NCBI RefSeq assembly: GCF_000425165.1
Contig: NZ_KE384320.1
Coordinates: 530,994 to 594,993 of the forward strand
DNA from: Photobacterium halotolerans DSM 18316
Lineage (GTDB): Bacteria; Pseudomonadota; Gammaproteobacteria; Enterobacterales; Vibrionaceae
DNA length: 64,000 nt
Reading direction: 5' to 3'
Positions 58,359-64,000 of the stretch are shown here, in pieces (position 1 is the first letter of the stretch; every line of letters starts with the position of its first letter). The notes under the pieces are model-generated. The model was given only the letters and a program-made list of their open reading frames with translations. It searched no databases and was not told the DNA's origin. The position numbers and the translations under genes are program-made.

Positions 58359-60326
58359 ATGAAAACGCTTTTCAATCTCTCGACACTGACGGCCGGCATT
58401 GCGCTGACCCTCTCCCCCGGCTGTCAGGCTGAATCGGCGCCGGCAAAGCAGCTCTTTCTGGGCGGCGGACATTTAGTGGTCTGCTCGTCAATGACCCAGG
58501 CAGAATGTGCTGACTGGGACAGTTACCGGCAATCTGCACTGGCCAACCTGACCGATGCTGAGATACGTACCCCCACAGAAGAACCGGTCGCCACATCCGA
58601 CGCTTACATTGAGCGCGTGATCAATGCCGCTCCCTGGGCCGCCGAACCTCAAATGCAACAGGCGATTTCAAACGCTTTGCATGCCCTTCAACTTCAGTAT
58701 AACAGCCAGCCCATTCCGTCCTGGGATGACTTTAAAGCCGCCATGCTGGCACTGACGACCTCTGACATCAATGTCACCGTCAATGGCACACAGATCGACG
58801 GTGAGTATCTGTGGTACGACGCCAGTTCAGATCAATGGGATGCCCTGGCCTACCTGAAAAAGGATGACGGGCTGATCACTTATACCCGTACTGCCAGCCG
58901 TGAGCATGCAGCGGCAGAAGCCTTTGCCGGAAACACCGGACTGCTCGATGCGCTCGCGACCTTGCCGGAAAATACCAGCTTTACTTATATCGATTTCATT
59001 ACCGCCATTGGCAGCACCTACAATAACCTCAGCATAGAAGACCAGTTCAGGGTGCTGCGCCTGTTCCGTAATCTGCCTCAATACACCCGTCCGGTGGAAT
59101 ATGTGGCCCTGAATGATTCCCTGAGCAGCGACTCTGTCACGGCCTATAACACATTTGTCGAGATGGCAAAAACAGCTTCCGGCCAAAGTGGTCAACCCCA
59201 CATCCTGGTGATGACTTCCTCTTCCAATAATCACTATGACGTTGCAGATTATTATGTTCAGTTATTTGAACAGGCGGGGGCGACCGTCACCTGGTTCCCG
59301 GTTGATCGGGCCTACCGCCAGAGTGTCGATCAAAACCAGTGTGACGATCTGCAGCTCACACACGATGTTCTGGCCGGAAAACCGCACCAGGATATCTATT
59401 TTGCCGACTATGCCAGTCAGGCGCAGGCCGCCTGTGACAATCCGGAAACCGTGCTGTCGATGATCCAGTCTGCAGATGGTCTGTTTATTAATGGCGGCAG
59501 TCAGTTACGCACGCTGGAAAGCCTGATCAGTAACGGAACCGACAGCCCGGAAATGGCTGCCATCCGGAGCCGCTTCGAGCAGGGAGCACTGGTGATTGGC
59601 GGAACCAGTGCCGGCGCGGCAGTTCAGGGCGGCGGCAGGCTGACGCCAAATGATGCCATCAACCCTATGATTGATGGCGGTACGGCTTATGATGTACTGA
59701 CGTCTGGCTACCCGGCCCATCTGATGAATGCCGAAGGCGGGCTGGGGGTCTTCAACTGGGGCGTGACAGATACCCACTTCTCCGAGCGTGCACGTCAGAC
59801 CCGGCTGATCAAACTGGCCCATCAGCAGGACGTCCGCTTTGGCTTTGGGGTGGATGAAACAACCGCACTGGTGGTCAGCCAGGCTTTGACGCCGGACGCA
59901 CCGGTGTCCATGTCTGTCGTTGGTCAAAACGGGGTTTATATTGCAGATAACGCAACCGCCAGTCTGGTACAGGAAACCCCTTTCTGGATTCGCGATATCA
60001 CCACGCATTATCTCAATGCCGGTGACACCTTCACCTGGTATCCGGCCACTGAAACTTACACCCTCAGTTTCAATCCGGATGCAGCCCTGTATACCGGTTA
60101 CAAGAAGAACCGGACAATCACAGATAACGACATCCTGTATCAGGATCATTACCGGACTTTACTGGATGACATGATTCAGACTCAGGTGAAATCTGCTGTG
60201 GGTTACAGCTATGAATATAACCCCGAATTCATTCTGGATTTCGAGCGCAGCAGTAATACGGTGGGGGCCGTTTATCATGGCAAAGCCTCTTACCAGTCGG
60301 TGATGACGTCGATTACCCCGCAATAA
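58359..60326 (+). CDS. Exported cyanophycinase-like peptidase (S51 family), long form
   Basis: 655-residue secreted protein with signal peptide MKTLFNLSTLTAGIALTLSP (possible lipoprotein Cys22, imperfect lipobox, or cleavage after CQA). The S51 catalytic core is C-terminal: GLFINGGSQLRTLESL, nucleophile Ser417 in GGTSAGA, His473 in TDTHFSERARQTRL, and GFGVDETTALVV near 495-506. These agree with cyanophycinases, which cut cyanophycin to beta-Asp-Arg dipeptides. Classical CphB is about 270 residues and CphE about 400. Here about 220 residues lie between an N-terminal QLFLGGGHLVVCSS strand and the second half of the fold (PHILVMTSSSNNHYDVADYY). GGAGG ribosome site. Confidence 0.82.
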   Translation: MKTLFNLSTLTAGIALTLSPGCQAESAPAKQLFLGGGHLVVCSSMTQAECADWDSYRQSALANLTDAEIRTPTEEPVATSDAYIERVINAAPWAAEPQMQQAISNALHALQLQYNSQPIPSWDDFKAAMLALTTSDINVTVNGTQIDGEYLWYDASSDQWDALAYLKKDDGLITYTRTASREHAAAEAFAGNTGLLDALATLPENTSFTYIDFITAIGSTYNNLSIEDQFRVLRLFRNLPQYTRPVEYVALNDSLSSDSVTAYNTFVEMAKTASGQSGQPHILVMTSSSNNHYDVADYYVQLFEQAGATVTWFPVDRAYRQSVDQNQCDDLQLTHDVLAGKPHQDIYFADYASQAQAACDNPETVLSMIQSADGLFINGGSQLRTLESLISNGTDSPEMAAIRSRFEQGALVIGGTSAGAAVQGGGRLTPNDAINPMIDGGTAYDVLTSGYPAHLMNAEGGLGVFNWGVTDTHFSERARQTRLIKLAHQQDVRFGFGVDETTALVVSQALTPDAPVSMSVVGQNGVYIADNATASLVQETPFWIRDITTHYLNAGDTFTWYPATETYTLSFNPDAALYTGYKKNRTITDNDILYQDHYRTLLDDMIQTQVKSAVGYSYEYNPEFILDFERSSNTVGAVYHGKASYQSVMTSITPQ

Positions 60327-60347
60327 TTTCACAAATACAGATAGCCC

Positions 60348-60371
60348 AAAGGGGCTTTACCGGCCCCTTTT
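60348..60371 (+). terminator. Terminator after the cyanophycinase-like gene
   Basis: Stem AAAGGGGC/GCCCCTTT with a 7-base loop, then T. The A-run upstream makes it usable in both directions for the convergent tsdA gene. Confidence 0.75.
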
Positions 60372-60399
60372 CATATCACTCATGATGAGCTTTGGTTTG

Positions 60400-61326
60400 C
60401 TATTGCGAACCCAGTATTTGATTACCTTGCGGCGAAGGCTGACCATACATGCCCTGATGGTCATGATATTTTTCAGCGGTTTCTTTTACATTGCCGGTAA
60501 AGCGCGGATCCTGGGGCCTGTTCTGGCTGTTGATGAACAGCGCCACATCCCAGGCTTGCTGATCGGTCAGCGTATTGCCCATCCCCAACGGCATGTTGGT
60601 TTTAATAAAAGCAGCCGCAGTATTGATCTGGTGCATACCGGCGCCCCAGTTATAACTGTCTTCTCCCCAAAGCGGCGGGAAAACATAACGTCCTTCCGCT
60701 TGGCGTCCCTCACCGTTCTGCGCATGGCAAAATGCGCATTGTTCCTGATAAACCACTTTACCTCGTACAAAATCAGGAGCCTGTGCAGGTTTGTCGGCAC
60801 TGAAATACCCACGGCCGGGTAACTGGCTGTTGACCGGCGCATTGGTGGCCAGCCAGTAGGAATACGCCGTCAAGGCTCGGATTTCCTCACTGTCCAGCGC
60901 CGGCACTGTGTCGCCCCCGTTCATTGAATAGCGAAAACATCCCTGCAGCCGGTCCTCAAAAGTGTTCACCCTGGCATTTTTGGAACGGTAGGCCGGATAG
61001 GCCACATAAGCGGCCCACAGCGGCGCGCCACCGGCCAGACGACCTGCGTTCAGATGGCAGTTCACACAGTTCAGCCCCCCTTTGAGCACGCCCTGTTCTT
61101 TAAGCGACTGGGTATTGGTAAAAAGGGCATAGCCTTGCTTTACCGCCTCGCCAAAATGCGCTTCCGGCAAGTTTTTCCAGTCAGGCAGGGCATGGTAGTT
61201 TTCCCCTTCCGGCAATCGCTTGCCCGGCTCCACTTCGCCTAAGTGTACATACTCTTGTTCATACTCGGTGGCGGCCAAGACAGCAAAGCTCACCAGACAC
61301 ACAGTGAACAACATCAGCGTTTTCAT
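60400..61326 (-). CDS. tsdA: Thiosulfate dehydrogenase / tetrathionate reductase TsdA
   Basis: Periplasmic dihaem c-type cytochrome that interconverts thiosulfate and tetrathionate, 308 residues. Signal peptide MKTLMLFTVCLVSFAVLAAT. Haem sites CVNCH (87-91) and CAFCH (197-201). The unusual Cys haem ligand is Cys130 in RLQGCFRYSMNGGD, and the preceding NAGRLAGGAPLWAAYVAYPA is diagnostic of TsdA. The start at 61326 overlaps the tsdB stop (ATGA). The frame extends upstream over tsdB and is rejected there. TsdA direction (oxidase or reductase) varies by species and cannot be read. Confidence 0.9.
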   Translation of the reverse strand: MKTLMLFTVCLVSFAVLAATEYEQEYVHLGEVEPGKRLPEGENYHALPDWKNLPEAHFGEAVKQGYALFTNTQSLKEQGVLKGGLNCVNCHLNAGRLAGGAPLWAAYVAYPAYRSKNARVNTFEDRLQGCFRYSMNGGDTVPALDSEEIRALTAYSYWLATNAPVNSQLPGRGYFSADKPAQAPDFVRGKVVYQEQCAFCHAQNGEGRQAEGRYVFPPLWGEDSYNWGAGMHQINTAAAFIKTNMPLGMGNTLTDQQAWDVALFINSQNRPQDPRFTGNVKETAEKYHDHQGMYGQPSPQGNQILGSQ

Positions 61327-61991
61327 TGTTCGCCCCCCAGTTGTGCAAAGTAGTGAGAAACCGCGACAATTTCGTCGTCTGTCATTGATTTGGCAATCGC
61401 GCTCATCACCCCCAGCGGACCGGGCGGACGCTCTCCGGCCTGCCAGGCTTTCAGCTGATTGATCATGTATTGAGGTTTCTGGCCCGCCAGCCGAGGAAAA
61501 CCTGGTTCCACCCCAATGCCACTCGGGCCGTGGCAAGCCACGCAGGCAGGCACCTCAGTCGCCACATTCCCCACATACGCAAGCTGTTCGCCAGCCGCCA
61601 TGTCACCGGGCCATTTCTCACCACGCCAGACAGGTTTCCCTTCCAGCGCCGAAGGCTGGCTTGAGAAATGGGCAACTGCCTGCTCAATCTGTGCATCATC
61701 AATCTGATAGATGAAGGCATCCATGAATGAGCTGGTTCTTTGCTGGCTGCGAAAAGCCAGCAACTGCGCTTTCAGATACTCAGGAGGCTGGGCACGCAGG
61801 TTAGGCACATTTTTCAGCTCAGACACCCCGTTTCTGCCATGACAATCTGCACAAAAGCCTATCAGATCCTGCTTGATCTGCGCTTTTGCCTCTTCTTCTG
61901 TTTTTGCCTGTATGCTGCCGGACAGCAGCATCAAACATACGCCTAACCACCCACCGGCCTTTGCTGGCCGTGTATTGAATACATTGCTCAT
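61323..61991 (-). CDS. tsdB: Dihaem cytochrome c TsdB (c4-like electron partner)
   Basis: 222-residue periplasmic dihaem cytochrome with signal peptide (GWLGVCLMLLSGSIQA). Haem sites CADCH (47-51) and CVACH (150-154) lie in two similar c4-type halves: VPNLRAQPPEYLKAQLLAFR and FPRLAGQKPQYMINQLKAWQ. Gene order tsdB-tsdA with a 4-base overlap is the usual arrangement; TsdB passes electrons to or from TsdA. Start MSNVFNTRPAKAGG is reasonable, though its ribosome site is weak. Confidence 0.88.
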   Translation of the reverse strand: MSNVFNTRPAKAGGWLGVCLMLLSGSIQAKTEEEAKAQIKQDLIGFCADCHGRNGVSELKNVPNLRAQPPEYLKAQLLAFRSQQRTSSFMDAFIYQIDDAQIEQAVAHFSSQPSALEGKPVWRGEKWPGDMAAGEQLAYVGNVATEVPACVACHGPSGIGVEPGFPRLAGQKPQYMINQLKAWQAGERPPGPLGVMSAIAKSMTDDEIVAVSHYFAQLGGEQ

Positions 61992-62246
61992 CGCGACACC
62001 CAGTTTTTCTTATTTATGTCATGCTTTACATCCGGCCCTTTTACAGCGTGCATGCTGAGGTTGCCGGACATTGCCTTTCTGAGTGTAGAACAAAAGTCTT
62101 CTATTGACGGAGACTTCGCTGACTTGGTTATTATTTCATTCAGCTGACATTTGGGAATATGATCACATTTAATCCACACTGCCTTTTTATTCGTTATTTA
62201 TGTGCTATCAATAATTCACCAGTCAATTATTAATATAGTTATCTAT

Positions 62247-63689
62247 ATGGATATTAAGCCTGACAGTCATCAAGCCGTAAATATGGACAGACTGCAATTA
62301 AATGTGAAAAACCGGCAACTGCTTTTTGTGATCGGTTTTTTTTCAATCATGACGATCAGTAAACTACATTTCGCGAATATAGATATCACTGTATTACTGA
62401 TTTTTCTGGGGTTAGTTACCGCCAGCATGACCTGCCTGATATTCAGGCTGGATAACCTTCATGCCTATATACTTTATGGCTTTGTCGCGCTGAATATCCA
62501 TCAGGACGGCGGCATGGTAATGACTCACTTTGAAGTATTTATTCTGATTTCATTCTGTTTGTTATTTAAGCAAAAGCTGGTTCTTGTCAATGTATTGGTT
62601 GCTGCTGCTATTCACCATTTTCTATTCTTTTATCTGCAAAAATCCGGATATCCAATATACGTGCTGCCCAAAGATGAGCTGATGATCAGCATGGTCATAC
62701 ATCATTGTTTTTATGCCTCCGTCCAGACATTCGCGCTGATCTATTTTTGTAAAACCGAGCAGGAAAAAGAACAAGCCATTACGCAATACGCTGAGCGTAC
62801 CGAACAGCAGAAACAACAAAATGAATACGTGATAGACGCTGTGAATACAACGTCACACAGATTAAACGATGTCGCCGTCAGTAACACCCAGACGTTATCA
62901 GAAATAACAGAACAGGCTGAAACGCAAAGTCATCAAATCAGCCAGCTCACCAGTGCGATCATTGCGATGGAAGAACAAGTGCTGCACAGCAGTGACAATG
63001 CCCACATCGCATCGGAAGCGGCCAGAACCGCCAAAGAATTTGCCAGTCAGGGCATGCAGATTGTCAGTGAAACCCATGCCAGTATTCAGTCTCTGGTCGA
63101 CGATACGCACAATGTCAGCGTGATTATTCGCCGTCTTGACGCGACAATAGAAAATATCGACAGCATCATGAATGCCATTGGCGACATTGCCGGGCAGACC
63201 AATCTGCTGGCGCTCAATGCCGCCATTGAATCGGCCCGGGCCGGCGAACAAGGACGCGGGTTTGCCGTTGTCGCCGATGAAGTGCGCACCTTAGCCGGCC
63301 GAACCCAGCACAGCGCCGGAGAAATTAAAGCCATGATTGAGCAACTGCACCAGGAGTCCAAACAATCCGTCGCGCTGATGAATCAAAGCGAACACGAAGC
63401 GACAGAAGTCACCGAGCATTTCCAGCAGGTCGATCTTGCTCTGAAACACATCCTGGATGCCATCAATCACCTGGAGCAGCAAAACACCCAGATTGCGGCC
63501 TCTGGCGAGGAGCAAAATGCTGTCATTCAGTCCATCCGTCAACATGCCAGTGATATCAATACTGCCGCACAGAAAACCAAAACTCGGGTGGATGCCGGTT
63601 CTGAGCAATCCAGAGCCCTTGCCGACATTGCCAAAACTTTACTGAACACCGCACAGGGCGCGCCGGATTTTCAGGTCAAAGCAGGATAA
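62247..63689 (+). CDS. Methyl-accepting chemotaxis protein with multi-pass membrane sensor
   Basis: About 480-residue chemoreceptor without a periplasmic domain. Five or six membrane helices fill residues about 25-180 and carry conserved-looking His in [24 protein letters not shown] and [13 protein letters not shown] coiled coil and signalling domain follow, with the tip [20 protein letters not shown]. No HAMP is evident. Starts at GTG 62202, ATG 62247 and ATG 62283 are all possible; none has a good ribosome site. Such membrane sensors occur in other proteobacterial receptors; the ligand is unknown. Confidence 0.88.
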   Translation: MDIKPDSHQAVNMDRLQLNVKNRQLLFVIGFFSIMTISKLHFANIDITVLLIFLGLVTASMTCLIFRLDNLHAYILYGFVALNIHQDGGMVMTHFEVFILISFCLLFKQKLVLVNVLVAAAIHHFLFFYLQKSGYPIYVLPKDELMISMVIHHCFYASVQTFALIYFCKTEQEKEQAITQYAERTEQQKQQNEYVIDAVNTTSHRLNDVAVSNTQTLSEITEQAETQSHQISQLTSAIIAMEEQVLHSSDNAHIASEAARTAKEFASQGMQIVSETHASIQSLVDDTHNVSVIIRRLDATIENIDSIMNAIGDIAGQTNLLALNAAIESARAGEQGRGFAVVADEVRTLAGRTQHSAGEIKAMIEQLHQESKQSVALMNQSEHEATEVTEHFQQVDLALKHILDAINHLEQQNTQIAASGEEQNAVIQSIRQHASDINTAAQKTKTRVDAGSEQSRALADIAKTLLNTAQGAPDFQVKAG

Positions 63690-63756
63690 AACGCACTCAC
63701 GGTTAGCTGCGGCGGCGTTGTGCGTCTTTAGGCGCCGGTGTCAGCCTTAGCCGGAT

Positions 63757-64000
63757 TTACGGCTGTCTGGCAAATTGCTTCACGCCAGCCGGAATGGTGA
63801 ACCAGTCCTGTTTTTCACTGACCCAGGCATGAGCGGTCGGCTGAATCACGCGGGTGTCACTCAGGTTACTGGGTTTCAGTTTAATCGCATCCGGTTGTTT
63901 GGGATTGAAGTGATAAATACGGTTGCCGCAGGTCGGGCAGAATTTCGCGGCGGCGGTATTACCGCTGTCAGCAGGACGAGACCAGTCAGCCATCACGCCT
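63757..64000 (-). CDS. GFA/CENP-V-family zinc protein (5' end outside window)
   Basis: The C-terminal 80 or so residues of a glutathione-dependent formaldehyde-activating (GFA, Mss4-like fold) protein. The zinc motif KFCPTCGNRIYHF is followed by VIQPTAHAWVSEKQDWFTIP, typical of the family end. Full proteins are about 130-140 residues, so the N-terminal CxC-containing half lies beyond position 64000. The first in-window Met is probably internal. Confidence 0.8.
   Translation of the reverse strand, partial: GVMADWSRPADSGNTAAAKFCPTCGNRIYHFNPKQPDAIKLKPSNLSDTRVIQPTAHAWVSEKQDWFTIPAGVKQFARQP

Noticed and set aside
58410-58430. Lipoprotein signal in the cyanophycinase-like protein
   Set aside because: The residues before Cys22 (SPG) do not fit a proper lipobox, so only general secretion is claimed.

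Overview
The window looks like a chromosomal segment of a marine gamma-proteobacterium of the family Vibrionaceae, probably a Photobacterium- or Grimontia-like genus rather than Vibrio cholerae itself. The case rests on gene content and order: arcB next to a PAS-GGDEF gene and two tandem glutamate synthase operons, the mtnN-cobD-btuF-TRIC run, erpA/hemL/rsmC, and a complete chiS-chb chitin-oligosaccharide locus. No rRNA, tRNA, CRISPR array, insertion sequence or prophage was seen. Coding density is high and most intergenic regions carry readable terminators or regulatory sites.

Layout. 1-3.4 kb (minus): 3'-truncated arcB and an upstream diguanylate cyclase. 4.1-16.4 kb (plus): two divergent gltBD glutamate synthase operons, the first behind a hairpin-rich leader. 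16.6-19.9 kb: mtnN, a CobD/CbiB-like gene, btuF (overlapping) and a TRIC-family membrane protein, facing a DedA gene. 20.6-22.7 kb: an accessory three-gene operon (VOC protein, questin oxidase-like, flavodoxin) behind a promoter flanked by two operator-like dyads. 22.7-29.7 kb: tyrS, an M23 endopeptidase, erpA with an IscR type-1-like site, hemL, an AI-2E/PerM-family protein and rsmC. 30.0-44.7 kb: chiS, then the chitin-oligosaccharide operon (binding protein, ABC transporter, GH9, GlcNAc kinase, GH20), with CRP-like, SlmA-like and repeated sites upstream. 44.9-51.2 kb (minus): a gluconate cluster with gntR, gnd, gntK and a TRAP transporter in place of the usual GntP-type permease. 51.4-55.1 kb: ddl, a small gene and a chemoreceptor. 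55.3-60.3 kb: a cluster with an IadA-like isoaspartyl dipeptidase that has lost metal ligands, a frameshifted YfcC-type transporter and a large exported cyanophycinase-like protein. 60.4-64 kb: a tsdBA thiosulfate/tetrathionate cytochrome pair, a second chemoreceptor with a membrane sensor domain, and a partial GFA-family gene.

How the parts work together. Several units are complete 'sense, import, degrade' modules. ChiS with the binding protein, transporter and three hydrolase/kinase genes takes chitin oligosaccharides to GlcNAc-6-P. GntR with TRAP, GntK and Gnd takes gluconate into the pentose phosphate pathway. The 55-60 kb cluster plausibly takes extracellular cyanophycin or beta-aspartyl peptides to free amino acids. 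The last is the most interesting candidate for a poorly described system: a secreted depolymerase much longer than classical cyanophycinases, a peptide/amino-acid carrier, and an isoaspartyl peptidase homologue with an altered metal centre, next to chemoreceptors.
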